Shown in pieces: positions 19,238-29,026 of a stretch of DNA of 64,000 nt (position 1 is the first letter of the stretch; every line of letters starts with the position of its first letter). Location: the NCBI GenBank assembly GCA_011620605.1, contig WOYW01000016.1, positions 310,001 to 374,000 on the forward strand, written 5' to 3'. Under the pieces are notes generated by a model. The model saw only the letters and a list, made by a program, of their open reading frames with translations, ran no database searches and had not been told where the DNA came from. The stretch is from Bacteroidales bacterium. GTDB lineage: Bacteria; Bacteroidota; Bacteroidia; Bacteroidales; UBA932. A program made the translations under genes and the position numbers.

Positions 19238-21391
19238 ATGAAAACTTATACTACAGAACAACTTCGCAACGTGGTACTGATGGGTAATACCAAATCCGGA
19301 AAGACCACCCTTGCCGAAGCCATGATGATGGAAGGCAAAGTGATCGACCGCCGTGGAACCGTTGAAGCCAAAAACACCGTATGCGACAATACGGAAATTG
19401 AACAATTGTATCAGAGATCCATTTATCCTACGCTTTTCTATACAGAGTACGAGGATCACAAACTGAATTTCATAGATACTCCGGGCTCCGACGATTTCAT
19501 AGGCGGTCTTATTTCTGCTTTCAGGGTGGCCGATTCAGGGGTTATGCTTGTCAACGGACAGCACGGCGTGGAAGTGGGAACGGAAATATTCTCCCGTTAT
19601 GCCGAGCAGCACAACAAACCCCTTTTCCTTGCCGTCAGCCAGCTGGATCATGAAAAAGCCAACTGGGACGCCTGCCTGGATTCGTTGCACGAAGCATTTG
19701 GCAACAAAGTATGTCCCGTCCAGTTCCCCATAGAGGCAGGGGCTGAGTTCAACTCCTTTGTTGATGTAGTAAAAATGAAAATGTACCGTTTCAACGACGC
19801 CAACGGAAGTCGTGAAGAACTGGATATCCCGGACGAATACAAAAACAAGGCAGAATCCATGCATTCGGAACTGGCAGAACGCGCCGCCGAAGCCGATGAA
19901 CCGCTGATGGAAAAATTCTTTGAGAACGGAGCCCTGACACCCGACGAGATCATACAGGGTCTGATCATCGGATTCCGCAAATGCGAGATCATGCCGCTTG
20001 TCATCGTTTCCGGTAAAAAGGATATTGGCGTTAAACGGTTGATGGAACTCATTACCCAGATCGCCCCCCATCCGGGACTAACAAACAGCAAAACCGTTTC
20101 TGGTGAAGAAATTCCCTGTGACGTAAAAGGCGCCCCTTCATTGTACATCTATAAAACCACCCAGGAACAGCACCTGGGAGACGTTGCCTTTTTCCGCGTT
20201 ATGTCAGGCAAGATCACCGAATCTCAGGATCTGATCAATGCCAATAACGGTGGCAAAGAAAGGATCTCGGGTCTTTTTGTGGCAGCCGGTAAAAAACGTG
20301 AAAAAGTCACCGAACTGGTAGCCGGGGACATGGGTTGTACCGTAAAACTGAAGAGCGCCCGGTCAAATCACACGCTTAACGGCAACGGAAAAGACTGGGA
20401 ATTTGAACCCATCGCGTTTCCTCCCGCAAAATTCCGCATGGCGATCAAAGCCAAATCGGATAAAGATGACGAAAAACTGGGCGAGATCCTGAACAAAGCC
20501 TCAGCCGAGGATCCCACCATTGTAGTGGAATATTCCAAAGAACTCAAGCAGGTCATTGTAAGCGGACAGGGGGAACACCACATCAATACCCTTAAATGGC
20601 ACATCAATAATACACACAAAATGGAAGTGGACCTGATCCCGCCCAAGATTCCTTACCGTGAAACCATTACCAAAATGGCCGCTTCCAGCTATCGCCACAA
20701 AAAACAATCCGGAGGTGCCGGCCAGTTCGGGGAAGTACACCTGCTTATTGAACCTTACGTTGAGGGAGCCCCCGAAAACAACCGGTTTAAAGTAGAAGGC
20801 AAAGAGCTTGTCCTCAATATTAAAGGTCGCGAAGACTACGACCTGGACTGGGGTGGAAAGCTTATTTATTACAACTGTATTGTTGGCGGTTCCATTGACG
20901 GACGTTTTATGCCTGCCATCCTGAAAGGGATCATGGAAAAAATGGAAGAAGGTCCGCTCACAGGTTCCTATGCCCGTGACATCAAATGTTTTGTATATGA
21001 CGGGAAAATGCACCCGGTAGACTCCAACGAGATCTCTTTCAAACTGGCAGGAAGGAATGCCTTTAAGGATGCCTTCAAAAAAGCCGGACCCAAGATCATG
21101 GAACCCATCTACATGGTAGAAGTTCTTGTTCCTTCGGACTGCATGGGTGATGTTATGAGCGATCTCCAGAACCGCCGTGCCCTCATTGAAGGCATGAGCA
21201 GTGAAAAAGGCTTCCAGATCCTGAAAGCCAGGGTTCCCCTTGCCGAGTTGAACAAATATTCCACCACGCTCAGCTCCCTGACTTCCGGCCGTGCCAGCTT
21301 TACCATGGACTTCCTGGAATACGCCCAGGTGCCTTCTGATGTTCAGGACAAACTCCTGAAAGAATACGAAGAGGAAGAAAAAGACGAATAA
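19238..21391 (+). CDS. EF-G paralogue with degenerate GTPase motifs (EF-G2 type)
   Basis: 717-aa translation factor with the EF-G domain order: G domain, beta-barrel (II), III, IV and V; domain IV/V segments such as [15 protein letters not shown] and [11 protein letters not shown] are well kept. The GTPase motifs deviate: G1 is [10 protein letters not shown]3 is DTPGSDDF with Ser84 where canonical EF-G has the catalytic His of DTPGH, and G4 is SQLD instead of NKxD. It therefore matches the Bacteroides EF-G2 group, reported from Bacteroides thetaiotaomicron as a paralogue that supports translation without GTPase activity under carbon limitation. It is not the main FusA. Followed by lolD after 17 bp. 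Confidence 0.92.
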   Translation: MKTYTTEQLRNVVLMGNTKSGKTTLAEAMMMEGKVIDRRGTVEAKNTVCDNTEIEQLYQRSIYPTLFYTEYEDHKLNFIDTPGSDDFIGGLISAFRVADSGVMLVNGQHGVEVGTEIFSRYAEQHNKPLFLAVSQLDHEKANWDACLDSLHEAFGNKVCPVQFPIEAGAEFNSFVDVVKMKMYRFNDANGSREELDIPDEYKNKAESMHSELAERAAEADEPLMEKFFENGALTPDEIIQGLIIGFRKCEIMPLVIVSGKKDIGVKRLMELITQIAPHPGLTNSKTVSGEEIPCDVKGAPSLYIYKTTQEQHLGDVAFFRVMSGKITESQDLINANNGGKERISGLFVAAGKKREKVTELVAGDMGCTVKLKSARSNHTLNGNGKDWEFEPIAFPPAKFRMAIKAKSDKDDEKLGEILNKASAEDPTIVVEYSKELKQVIVSGQGEHHINTLKWHINNTHKMEVDLIPPKIPYRETITKMAASSYRHKKQSGGAGQFGEVHLLIEPYVEGAPENNRFKVEGKELVLNIKGREDYDLDWGGKLIYYNCIVGGSIDGRFMPAILKGIMEKMEEGPLTGSYARDIKCFVYDGKMHPVDSNEISFKLAGRNAFKDAFKKAGPKIMEPIYMVEVLVPSDCMGDVMSDLQNRRALIEGMSSEKGFQILKARVPLAELNKYSTTLSSLTSGRASFTMDFLEYAQVPSDVQDKLLKEYEEEEKDE

Positions 21392-21408
21392 ACAATTTTC
21401 CGCAACAG

Positions 21409-22062
21409 ATGATAAAAGCGGAACATATTACCAAATCTTTCGGCAGTGTGCAGGTTCTCAAGGGAGTTTCCCTGGAAGTTGCACCTGCCGAAGTGGTTTG
21501 TATAACGGGTGCCAGCGGAGCGGGTAAAACCACTTTTCTGCAGGTCCTGGGTACATTGACCCGCCCCGATTCCGGACAGGTATGGATTGGCGACACCCCT
21601 GTCTGTGAATTGCAGAAAGACGGGTTGGCCGATTTTCGCAACAAACACATTGGATTTGTTTTTCAGTTCCATCACCTGTTGCCAGAGTTTACCGCCCTGG
21701 AAAATGTGTGCATACCCGGTTTTATAGCAGGAGATCCCGCCGTCATCGTCCGCAAAAGAGCTGCCGAATTGCTGGAATTCCTGGGTTTGGAGCACCGTAA
21801 GGAACACAAACCCTCCGAATTGAGCGGAGGTGAACAGCAACGGATAGCCGTTGCCCGGGCTTTGGTAAATCATCCCAAAGTTTTATTGGCCGACGAGCCT
21901 TCGGGGAACCTGGATTCCCATAACAAGGAAGAACTTCACAAATTGTTTTTCCGGTTGCGCGACACTTACGGTCAGACCATCATTATGGTAACTCACGATC
22001 AGTCCCTTGCTGCGATGAGTGACCGTAGCCTGACCATGCGTGACGGACTCTTTTTGCCGTAG
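21409..22062 (+). CDS. lolD: ABC transporter ATP-binding protein, LolD type
   Basis: 217-aa ATPase subunit of the LolCDE/MacB class, which powers release of lipoproteins from the inner membrane or related exports. Walker [10 protein letters not shown] (around 34-42), Q-loop [12 protein letters not shown], signature [15 protein letters not shown] (around 138) and Walker [14 protein letters not shown] are all intact. Permease genes are not adjacent, which is common for lolD in this phylum; the FtsX-type permease at 1.5-2.8 kb is a possible partner. The trmN6 gene starts 1 nt after its stop, so they are probably co-transcribed. Confidence 0.9.
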   Translation: MIKAEHITKSFGSVQVLKGVSLEVAPAEVVCITGASGAGKTTFLQVLGTLTRPDSGQVWIGDTPVCELQKDGLADFRNKHIGFVFQFHHLLPEFTALENVCIPGFIAGDPAVIVRKRAAELLEFLGLEHRKEHKPSELSGGEQQRIAVARALVNHPKVLLADEPSGNLDSHNKEELHKLFFRLRDTYGQTIIMVTHDQSLAAMSDRSLTMRDGLFLP

Positions 22063-22063
22063 C

Positions 22064-22786
22064 GTGGAACCTTTTCACTTTAAACACTTTTCCGTTTATC
22101 ACGAACGTTCGGCTATGCAAGTCAACACCGACAGTGTCATACTGGGGGCGTGGGCAAAGAGCAATGTACGGGAACCTTCACGGATCCTGGATATAGGAAC
22201 CGGATGCGGAATACTGGCCCTGATGATGGCGCAGCGTTTTCCGGGAGCCTTTATAGATGCAGTTGATATAGATGATGAATCAGCCGGTGAAGCCGCAGAA
22301 AATGTGTTACATTCGCCTTGGGCCGACAGGATAAACGTTTCCCGGGAGGATTTCCTCTCCTTTGTTTCTCCTGCCCCATATGATCTGATCATCAGCAATC
22401 CCCCGTATTTTTCCCGATCCATGTTGCCTGAAAGCAAACGCCGCATCCTGGCCCGTCACAGCCATCCGGACAGCCTGTCCCTTAAAATGCTGGCAGAAGG
22501 AGTTTCCCGCATGCTTGCCCAGTCGGGTGTTTTTACAGTGATACTTCCTGAAGAAGGAGCTGCCGTATTTCTTGAAGAAGCACGTTCTTTGGAAAAGCCG
22601 ATGTTCCCGCACAGGTTTACGCGTGTTTTCACCCGGCCGGGCAAACCGGTCGTTAGAATACTGATACAAACCGGCAATACGGAAAAACTCCCGGTCCGGG
22701 AGGATCTGACGATCTACGAAAATAACGGAAATCAGTACAGTGCGCAATACGTGCGACTGGTAAAAGATTTTTATTTGTGGGCGTAA
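22064..22786 (+). CDS. trmN6: tRNA1(Val) (adenine37-N6)-methyltransferase family protein (TrmN6/YfiC)
   Basis: SAM-dependent N6-adenine methyltransferase; the family methylates A37 of a valine tRNA. Family N-terminus PFHFKHFSV and MQVNTDSVILGAW are followed by SAM motif I LDIGTGCGILAL and the catalytic NPPY (SNPPYFSRS, around residue 110). The ORF track starts at a GTG at 22040 inside lolD; I prefer the GTG at 22064, one nt after the lolD stop, because family members begin just before the FHFK segment. 240 aa. Ends 7 bp from the convergent Spy-like gene. Confidence 0.88.
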   Translation: MEPFHFKHFSVYHERSAMQVNTDSVILGAWAKSNVREPSRILDIGTGCGILALMMAQRFPGAFIDAVDIDDESAGEAAENVLHSPWADRINVSREDFLSFVSPAPYDLIISNPPYFSRSMLPESKRRILARHSHPDSLSLKMLAEGVSRMLAQSGVFTVILPEEGAAVFLEEARSLEKPMFPHRFTRVFTRPGKPVVRILIQTGNTEKLPVREDLTIYENNGNQYSAQYVRLVKDFYLWA

Positions 22787-22793
22787 GAGCCGT

Positions 22794-23390
22794 TTATCTG
22801 TCTTTTTGTTCCAGTTTCCTGTCTATGTAGTCCCGGAACAATTTATTGCTAAAACGTTCTTCGGCTATGTAAAGACGCGCTACCTGTTCGGCCGTCAATA
22901 CCTTAAGAAACATGCGGTGGTATTCGCTGCGCAAACGGGTTTCTTTTTCAAAAGTAAGGATATACTCTTCCAGCAGTTTGTCAATAGGAGCGGGCGATCC
23001 TTTGGGGTGTTCGTCCAGAAAAACAGGTTGGGCCGGGGCACGATGATCTCCGGCTTGTGTACGGCCCTGGGATATGCCGGCAGGTTCGGAGCCTTTACCG
23101 GGATAATTGGAATGAAAAGGTTGCAGTACACGGTACATTTCCGCTTTTGTCCGTCCGCGTACGTGCCCTACTTCCATAACCTTTTGTTCCAATTCGTTGT
23201 ACAGTGGCCAGAATTTTTCGGCGTCTTCTGCCGTAAGGCCCACTTCCTGTGTGATAAAAGCAACCCTCTGGGCCCGAATGGCTTCCCTCTCGGCCCTGCG
23301 TTCTTCGTCGGTTTTATGAGGACGCGCATCCTGGGCCATTGCCCATAAAGGCATAAGGCTCAACAGAATAACTAGTAAAGAACGTTTCAT
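22794..23390 (-). CDS. Spy/CpxP-like periplasmic protein downstream of an ECF sigma factor
   Basis: 198 aa with a signal peptide (cut after WAMAQ) and a charged, helical mature part: two helix-rich ends (DEERRAEREAIRAQRVAFI and RLYIAEERFSNKLF) joined by a Pro/Gly-rich linker of about 45 residues (~95-140). The helices resemble Bacteroidota periplasmic proteins, distantly Spy/CpxP-like, encoded next to sigma factors and often named 'sensor of ECF-type sigma factor'; the linker is longer than I expect for them. Last gene of the tkt-sigma operon, 10 bp after the membrane protein. Role as envelope-stress sensor or chaperone is inference. Confidence 0.6.
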   Translation of the reverse strand: MKRSLLVILLSLMPLWAMAQDARPHKTDEERRAEREAIRAQRVAFITQEVGLTAEDAEKFWPLYNELEQKVMEVGHVRGRTKAEMYRVLQPFHSNYPGKGSEPAGISQGRTQAGDHRAPAQPVFLDEHPKGSPAPIDKLLEEYILTFEKETRLRSEYHRMFLKVLTAEQVARLYIAEERFSNKLFRDYIDRKLEQKDR

Positions 23391-23400
23391 GGCAAATGTT

Positions 23401-23859
23401 TTATTCGTAGTCTGTGTTTAATGCTAAATTAACCGGATCAAAGCCCGGGTAATCCATATAATCGATCAGGTCTTCAATGTCCGGATCGATAATGGTAGTC
23501 ATCTGGTTATCTTCAAAAAGATCTTCCAGGATCAGATTGGATACTTTCCTGTGATCCAGTCCCATGGTGGACCATTCACTTAAAACGGAAAGTTCTTCGG
23601 TTTGCATTTGCCGTGTTTCGTTTCTGCCTGTTATCAGAAGCAGCAAATAGCCAATACCAAAGAGTAATACAAAGGCTGCGGCAAGCTGCAGCTGGGGACG
23701 GAGTATACGAATAAAACGCGTGCCCTTTCCATTAGTGGAGCGGACCTTATCAGGGAACTCCACGTTTGCCCACCGGGCTTCCACCTGTTGAAAATAACCG
23801 GAGGGAACCTTAAAGGGGTTCTCTTTCAGATGTGGGTCATATAACGTTTTTTCGCTCAT
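23401..23859 (-). CDS. Single-pass membrane protein, possible anti-sigma factor
   Basis: 152 aa with one membrane helix (about residues 53-73), a ~50-residue cytoplasmic-side N-terminus beginning KENPFKVPSGYF and an acidic C-terminal part. The KENPFxVPxGYF opening recurs in Bacteroidota proteins encoded just after ECF sigma factors. Position between the sigma gene (35 bp upstream) and the Spy-like gene suggests it holds the sigma factor inactive, but no zinc-binding anti-sigma motif is visible, so this rests on context. Confidence 0.55.
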   Translation of the reverse strand: MSEKTLYDPHLKENPFKVPSGYFQQVEARWANVEFPDKVRSTNGKGTRFIRILRPQLQLAAAFVLLFGIGYLLLLITGRNETRQMQTEELSVLSEWSTMGLDHRKVSNLILEDLFEDNQMTTIIDPDIEDLIDYMDYPGFDPVNLALNTDYE

Positions 23860-23894
23860 ATTACATGTATTAGATGTTTCCAGGTCAAAAAAGT

Positions 23895-24428
23895 TTAAAG
23901 GAACATTTCTTTAAGCATTTCCTGTATTTTGGAGGCGGCATGATGGTATGAAGCTTTCAACGCACCCTGGGAGGTTCCCAGAATGCGGGACATGTCTTCG
24001 TATTTGATCTCGTCAAAATAACGCATGTTGAATACAAGGCGCTGTTTTGGAGGAAGACTAAGGATGGCTTTCTGCAAAGCTTTTTGCAGTTCATCCCCGT
24101 TAAACAGCTGTGGGTCGGTGTCCAGCCATTCTTCCAGCGGGACCTGTTGCAGGGATTTGCTTTTTTTCAGGAACGTCAGGACTTCGTTGGTCGCAATACG
24201 GTAAAGCCATGTAAACAATTTCGATTGCCATCGGAAAGAAGGCAATCCCGTCCAGGCTTTTAATAAGGTGTTTTGTAGGATGTCATCCGCATCGTCGTGG
24301 AGAAGTACCATTTTACGGATATGCCAATACAATCGCTGACTGTACAAGTGTACAATTTCGCTGAAAGCGCGTTCGTATTGCCCGCTTTCACACCATGACC
24401 GTAATTCTTTATCTGAGTCTGAGTTCAC
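23895..24428 (-). CDS. RNA polymerase ECF sigma factor
   Basis: 177-aa extracytoplasmic-function sigma factor with region 2 (HDDADDILQNTLLKAW near residue 45-60, promoter melting) and region 4 (LPPKQRLVFNMRYFDEIKYEDMS, -35-type recognition helix-turn-helix). It appears to start with GTG inside the last codons of the transketolase C-terminal gene, a 20-bp overlap, since no earlier ATG exists in frame and the next Met is far into region 2. It probably controls the two genes behind it and an envelope regulon; targets are unknown. Confidence 0.9.
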   Translation of the reverse strand: MNSDSDKELRSWCESGQYERAFSEIVHLYSQRLYWHIRKMVLLHDDADDILQNTLLKAWTGLPSFRWQSKLFTWLYRIATNEVLTFLKKSKSLQQVPLEEWLDTDPQLFNGDELQKALQKAILSLPPKQRLVFNMRYFDEIKYEDMSRILGTSQGALKASYHHAASKIQEMLKEMFL

Positions 24429-25356
24429 TTGCTTTTGCTACAATACCAGCGGCATTGAGCCCGTAAAGGTCCATCAGTTCACGGGGTGTTCCGCTTTGTC
24501 CGAATCCTTCTTCCATGGCTACCATGCGCATGGGGACGGGGTTATGGCGGGCCAGCAGGCCGGCCACGGCTTCTCCCAGACCTCCGGTAACCAGGTGTTC
24601 TTCTGCGGTAATCACAGCGCCTGTCTTACGGGCGGATTCAATAATTGCCTTTTCATCCAGGGGGCTGATGGTGTGGATGTTGATCAACTCGGCACGGATC
24701 CTTTTTTGGGCCAGGATTTTAAGGGCTTCAAGGGCTTCCCATACAAGATGGCCGGTGGCCAGGATGGTCAAATCTTCCCCGGGTTGGATCATCCAGGCTT
24801 TTCCAATTTCAAAAGGTCCGTCAACAGGGGTGAAATTGGGCACGGAAGGCCTTCCGAATCGCAGGTACAGGGGGCCTTCCCAATTGGCTGCAGCCAGGGT
24901 GGCCAGTCGCGTCTGGTTGTAGTCGCATGGATTGATTACCGTCATATGCGGAAGAGCCCGGGCAAGAGCTATGTCTTCCATGGTCTGGTGGGTGGCTCCG
25001 TCTTCACCCAGGGTGATACCTGCGTGTGAGGCGGCGATCTTTACGTTGGCCTGCGAATAACAGACAGACTGTCGCAGCTGATCGTACACCCGGCCGGTGG
25101 CAAACTCGGCAAACGTTCCCGCAAAGGGGATTTTTCCTGTGACGGCCATTCCTGCAGCTACGCCCATCATATTGGCCTCGGCGATCCCGCTTTGAAAAAA
25201 GCGTTCGGGGAAAGACTCGGCAAATTTTTCCATTTTCAGCGAGCCAATCAGATCGGCGCACAAAGCAACCACGTTCGGGTTGATTGTTCCCAGTTCATAC
25301 AGACCGGCGCCAAAGCCGGAACGGGTATCTTTATTTCCAGTATTTGTCATAGTCAT
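24409..25356 (-). CDS. Transketolase, C-terminal subunit
   Basis: 315 aa covering the pyrimidine-binding and C-terminal domains of transketolase, as in two-gene transketolases and 1-deoxyxylulose-5-phosphate synthase relatives. Visible: RFFQSGIAEANMMGVAAGMA (cofactor-activating Glu), SHAGITLGEDGATHQ, and a C-terminal ITAEEHLVTGGLGEAV. It needs the N-terminal subunit 8 bp upstream for activity in the non-oxidative pentose phosphate pathway. Starts MTMTNTGNK. The ECF sigma gene begins inside its 3' end. Confidence 0.93.
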   Translation of the reverse strand: MTMTNTGNKDTRSGFGAGLYELGTINPNVVALCADLIGSLKMEKFAESFPERFFQSGIAEANMMGVAAGMAVTGKIPFAGTFAEFATGRVYDQLRQSVCYSQANVKIAASHAGITLGEDGATHQTMEDIALARALPHMTVINPCDYNQTRLATLAAANWEGPLYLRFGRPSVPNFTPVDGPFEIGKAWMIQPGEDLTILATGHLVWEALEALKILAQKRIRAELINIHTISPLDEKAIIESARKTGAVITAEEHLVTGGLGEAVAGLLARHNPVPMRMVAMEEGFGQSGTPRELMDLYGLNAAGIVAKASELRLR

Positions 25357-25364
25357 TCAGTGCG

Positions 25365-26210
25365 TTAAAAATCTCCCAGGGTTTCCTTTAATTGTGCCAA
25401 CGCAAGGGCTTCCTGCTCGGCAGAAGGGGCTTTCCCGTGCCATTTGTGGGATCCGGTCATGAAATCCACGCCATGCCCCATGTTGGTGTGCATCAGGATC
25501 ATAACCGGTTTTTCTCCCGGTTCTGCTGCCAGGCGGTAGGCCTTCCGAATATCATCCGGGTTGTGGCCGTCGCATTCCAGAACACGCCATCCGAAGGCGG
25601 TCCATTTGGCGTTCAGATCTCCAACACCGCCAATTTCATTCACGGGGCCGTCTATTTGTTGCCCGTTCCAGTCGGTAATGGCCGTCAGGTTGGTGATCTT
25701 GTGGTGGGCGGCGAACATAGCCGCTTCCCATACCTGTCCTTCTTCGCTCTCTCCGTCTCCCATTAGCACGTATACACGATGGGGGTCTCCTGTGAGTCGT
25801 TTGCTCAATGCCGCTCCACATGCCACGGAAAGTCCCTGTCCAAGGGATCCGCTGGCAACGTGAACTCCGGGCAATCCGTTTTCCACGCTGGGATGGCCCT
25901 GCAATCTTGAGCCGAGGTTACGAAAAGAAGCCAGTTCTTTGACCGGGAAATACCCCATACGGGCCAGAAGGCTGTAAAACAACGGGGAGATGTGTCCTAT
26001 GGAAAGGAAAAACATATCCATGTTTTGACCGTCACGACGCCATTGGGCAGGATCCTGATCCAGGAACTCAGTAAATAAAACGGTAAGAAAATCGGTGCTG
26101 CCCAGGGAGCCTCCCACGTGCCCACTTTTGGCGGCGGTGACCATACGTATGATATCCCGGCGGATCTGAGATGTGAGGTCCGGGATGGAATGGGGTGTTT
26201 TTGGATTCAT
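25365..26210 (-). CDS. Transketolase, N-terminal (thiamine diphosphate) subunit
   Basis: 281 aa carrying the pyrophosphate-binding half of transketolase: SGHVGGSLGSTDFL near residue 30, then the ThDP motif GDGESEEGQVWEAAMFA ending in TDWN (around 150-180), and HGVDFM near the end. The ORF track starts at 26291; the ATG at 26210 (MNPKTPHS) is chosen because the -7 box TATCTTTG (minus strand, 26234-26241) lies upstream of it and inside the longer ORF. With the next gene it forms a complete heteromeric transketolase. First gene of a five-gene operon. Confidence 0.92.
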   Translation of the reverse strand: MNPKTPHSIPDLTSQIRRDIIRMVTAAKSGHVGGSLGSTDFLTVLFTEFLDQDPAQWRRDGQNMDMFFLSIGHISPLFYSLLARMGYFPVKELASFRNLGSRLQGHPSVENGLPGVHVASGSLGQGLSVACGAALSKRLTGDPHRVYVLMGDGESEEGQVWEAAMFAAHHKITNLTAITDWNGQQIDGPVNEIGGVGDLNAKWTAFGWRVLECDGHNPDDIRKAYRLAAEPGEKPVMILMHTNMGHGVDFMTGSHKWHGKAPSAEQEALALAQLKETLGDF

Positions 26211-26233
26211 GCTGTCTCTGCTTTGATTTCCTG

Positions 26234-26257
26234 CAAAGATAAAAATAATTACCTTTG
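26234..26257. promoter_or_regulatory. Divergent -7 box pair, transketolase operon / lepA
   Basis: CAAAGATA (26234-26241, minus) and TACCTTTG (26250-26257, plus), only 8 bp apart. The lepA ATG is 8 nt after its box. Confidence 0.65.
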
Positions 26258-26265
26258 CGCCACTT

Positions 26266-28053
26266 ATGAAGAACATCAGAAATTTCTGCATAATTGCCCA
26301 TATAGATCACGGGAAAAGTACGTTGGCAGACCGTCTCCTGGAGCTTACACATACGGTGGAGCAGCGGGATATGGAAGCCCAGGTCCTGGACAATATGGAT
26401 TTGGAACGGGAGAGGGGGATTACCATTAAATCCCATGCAATCCAGCTGGATTATGTATCTGGGGGAGAGAACTATGTGTTGAACCTGCTGGACACCCCGG
26501 GACACGTAGATTTTTCCTATGAGGTATCCCGGTCGATCGCTTCCTGTGAAGGAGCATTGCTGGTAGTGGATGCCACGCAGGGCGTGCAGGCGCAAACCAT
26601 ATCCAATTTATACCTGGCCATATCGCATAACTTGGAGATAATACCTGTTATTAATAAGATAGACATGGATGCGGCGATGGTAGAAACGGTGCGGGACCAG
26701 GTGGTGGAACTATTGGGATGCCGGCCGGAAGAGGTGCTGTGTACCAGCGCCCGAACCGGGGAAGGTGTTCCGGATGTCCTGGAAGCCATTGTTGAGCGTA
26801 TTCCGGCTCCGCTAGGGGATCCCGAGGCTCCGCTTCAGGCACTGATATTTGACTCGGTCTTTAATCCTTTCCGGGGGATCATTGCCTATTTCCGGGTGAT
26901 GAACGGGTCTGTTGGCCAAGGGGATAAGGTGAAATTTTTCAATACCGGGAAAGTGTATGAGGCCGATGAAGTAGGAATTCTGAAGTTGAAAATGACGCCC
27001 CGTAAAGAAGTCCAGACCGGGGATGTGGGATATATCATTTCAGGCATCAAAACCGTATCTGAAGTCAAAGTGGGAGATACCATTACCCGGGTGGACAGGC
27101 CCTGTAAGCAGGCGATTGCCGGGTTCGAGGAAGTAAAACCCATGGTATTTGCCGGTTTGTACCCGGTAGATACGGACGGGTACGAAGATCTGCGCACTGC
27201 GTTGGAAAAGTTACAACTGAACGACGCCTCTTTGACATATGAACCGGAATCTTCGCTTGCCCTTGGATTTGGCTTCCGCTGCGGGTTCTTGGGGTTATTG
27301 CACATGGAGATCGTTCAGGAACGGCTGTTCCGCGAGTTTGACTGCGATGTGGTCACTACCGTTCCCAACGTTTCCTATAAAGTGTATACGACAAAAGGAG
27401 AGATCATAAACGTACACAATCCGTCGGGATTACCACCCGCAACTCTGATCGATTTCATTGAAGAACCCTATATCAGGGCACAGGTTATCTCCAAAGCAGA
27501 TTACTTTGGAGTGATCATGAAATTATGCCTGGACAAAAGAGGCGTGTTGAGCAACCAGCATTACCTGACCTCGGACCGGGTAGAATTGACTTTCAAAATG
27601 CCCCTTTCCGAGATCGTCTTTGATTTCTACGACAAACTCAAAAGCGTATCACGCGGATATGCCTCTTTCGACTACCACGTCATAGGATACGAAAAAGCTG
27701 ACCTGGTAAAACTGGACATCCTGCTGAACAGCGAACCCGTTGACGCACTGTCCAGCCTGATCCATCGCGGACACTCTTATACCTTTGGCCGGAAAATATG
27801 TGAAAAACTAAAAGAACTCATACCACGCCAGCAATTTGACATAGCCATACAAGCCGCCATCGGAGCCAAGATCATAGCCCGTGAAACCGTCAAGGCCGTC
27901 CGCAAGGACGTAACCGCCAAATGTTACGGTGGCGACATCACCCGCAAACGCAAACTCCTGGAAAAACAGAAAAAAGGCAAACGCCGCATGCGCCAGATAG
28001 GCAACGTGGAAGTACCCCAATCGGCTTTTATGGCGGTGCTGAAACTTGACTAA
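26266..28053 (+). CDS. lepA: Translation elongation factor 4 (LepA)
   Basis: Ribosome-associated GTPase that affects initiation and back-translocation under stress. 595 aa, normal length. Intact GTPase motifs: [15 protein letters not shown] (G1), DTPGHVDF (G3) and NKIDMD (G4), in contrast to the EF-G paralogue at 19 kb. The LepA-specific C-terminal domain ends ...[16 protein letters not shown]. The -7 box ends 8 nt before the ATG, so the message should be leaderless or nearly so. Divergent from the transketolase operon. Confidence 0.98.
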   Translation: MKNIRNFCIIAHIDHGKSTLADRLLELTHTVEQRDMEAQVLDNMDLERERGITIKSHAIQLDYVSGGENYVLNLLDTPGHVDFSYEVSRSIASCEGALLVVDATQGVQAQTISNLYLAISHNLEIIPVINKIDMDAAMVETVRDQVVELLGCRPEEVLCTSARTGEGVPDVLEAIVERIPAPLGDPEAPLQALIFDSVFNPFRGIIAYFRVMNGSVGQGDKVKFFNTGKVYEADEVGILKLKMTPRKEVQTGDVGYIISGIKTVSEVKVGDTITRVDRPCKQAIAGFEEVKPMVFAGLYPVDTDGYEDLRTALEKLQLNDASLTYEPESSLALGFGFRCGFLGLLHMEIVQERLFREFDCDVVTTVPNVSYKVYTTKGEIINVHNPSGLPPATLIDFIEEPYIRAQVISKADYFGVIMKLCLDKRGVLSNQHYLTSDRVELTFKMPLSEIVFDFYDKLKSVSRGYASFDYHVIGYEKADLVKLDILLNSEPVDALSSLIHRGHSYTFGRKICEKLKELIPRQQFDIAIQAAIGAKIIARETVKAVRKDVTAKCYGGDITRKRKLLEKQKKGKRRMRQIGNVEVPQSAFMAVLKLD

Positions 28054-28071
28054 TTTCAAATGGAGTTTGAC

Positions 28072-28101
28072 TGCGCCACAGACCCCCGCTAGTGCGCCAC
28101 A
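28072..28101. repeat. Short direct repeat TGCGCCACA (two copies) in the lepA/DUF2812 gap
   Basis: Copies at 28072-28080 and 28093-28101 in the 57-bp convergent gap. Too short and too few to be called an attachment site; no hairpin terminator is evident here. Confidence 0.4.
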
Positions 28102-28110
28102 AATTCAATA

Positions 28111-28659
28111 TTAGCTGCAGGTATAAAGATCTTTGATGGCGGCTTTCACTTTTTTATTAATATGGTGGAAATAGGGCGCTGCCAGAAGCATTATGACTGA
28201 AGCCGCCAGGCTTATTCCAACACAAAATCCCTTAAAAAAATCAATAACAGGCGTCGGTTGGGGATGCTCCAGAATAAAAATACCTACGATACATAATGCA
28301 ATGGCTATTATGAAAATCAGGCGGATGGTGTTGAAAAAATCCTGAATCTTAAGCAAATGTGTCAGTTTGTATAGCGGCCGGGTTCCGGGATCGAATTTAC
28401 AATCCGCTGTTTTGCAACGCAGATAGACCCAGTTGAGACATTCTCCCACGATTTCTATACCGGTTTCTTGCAGAAAGTCAAGATAGGATTTGCTTTCGGG
28501 AGCATGTGTGTCTTTCTCCAACAATTCCAAACGGTAGGTATATGCCCCGGGAGTCCCTTTTTCAAATTCATATTTCCTAAATCCCGTATGAACCAGCATC
28601 CATGCTTCTTCTTTTTCATATTCCCACAAAAAGAAGATTTTTCGTACAGTTTTTGTCAT
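28111..28659 (-). CDS. DUF2812 domain membrane protein
   Basis: 182 aa with a soluble N-terminal DUF2812-like domain (opening KIFFLWEYEKEEAWM; YTYRLELLEKD near residue 40) and two membrane helices (~110-130 and ~140-162). DUF2812 proteins are usually encoded next to a PadR regulator and are presumed targets of it; their function is unknown. The ATG overlaps the padR stop codon (TAATG), so translation is coupled. Ends 57 bp from lepA. Confidence 0.75.
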   Translation of the reverse strand: MTKTVRKIFFLWEYEKEEAWMLVHTGFRKYEFEKGTPGAYTYRLELLEKDTHAPESKSYLDFLQETGIEIVGECLNWVYLRCKTADCKFDPGTRPLYKLTHLLKIQDFFNTIRLIFIIAIALCIVGIFILEHPQPTPVIDFFKGFCVGISLAASVIMLLAAPYFHHINKKVKAAIKDLYTCS

Positions 28660-28991
28660 TATTGTATTTGTGAATTGTTAATGATTCTATCTCCGTTTTC
28701 CGCAAGTTCATGCAACCTGTTTAATTCGGACCGAGCCACCTGTTTGCCGGTGTCCGTGATTACGTATTCTTTCCGTCGGCTGTCTTCTTCTTCCGGAAGC
28801 GCTTTTATCCAGCCTTTTTCAAGCATGGAAGAAATTGCTCCGTAAAGAGTGCCGGCAGAAAGGATTAATCTTCCGTTACTCATGGTTTTAGTTTCCTGCA
28901 TTATGCCATATCCATGCAGTGGTTTGTGCAGAGCCAGTAATGTATAAAACACAGCTTCTGTCAGTACAATGTTTTCTTCAGGATTAGTCAT
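28659..28991 (-). CDS. PadR-family transcriptional regulator
   Basis: 110-aa winged-helix repressor of the short PadR-s2 type: DNA-binding domain with LHGYGIMQETKTMS and ILSAGTLYGAISSMLEKG, wing EEDSRRKEYVITDTGK, and a short C-terminal dimerisation helix. Its own promoter has a -7 box TACCTTTG (minus strand, 29035-29042) followed by a perfect 14-bp palindrome at 29013-29026, a likely autoregulatory operator. Upstream partner of the DUF2812 gene, with which it shares a TAATG junction. Confidence 0.9.
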   Translation of the reverse strand: MTNPEENIVLTEAVFYTLLALHKPLHGYGIMQETKTMSNGRLILSAGTLYGAISSMLEKGWIKALPEEEDSRRKEYVITDTGKQVARSELNRLHELAENGDRIINNSQIQ

Positions 28992-29012
28992 ATCAGTAGT
29001 TTTATTCCGACC

Positions 29013-29026
29013 TCCGATATATCGGA
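29013..29026. promoter_or_regulatory. Perfect palindrome TCCGATATATCGGA, candidate PadR operator
   Basis: 14-bp perfect dyad just downstream of the minus-strand -7 box (29035-29042) of the padR-DUF2812 pair, at about the transcription start. Position is right for a self-binding repressor site. Confidence 0.6.

Noticed and set aside
24409-26210. Split transketolase as a frameshifted single gene
   Set aside because: Both halves have their own start, stop and 8-bp gap, and two-gene transketolases are a known form.
28072-28101. TGCGCCACA direct repeat as an integration (att) site
   Set aside because: Only 9 bp and two copies 21 bp apart, with no integrase, tRNA or foreign cargo beside it.
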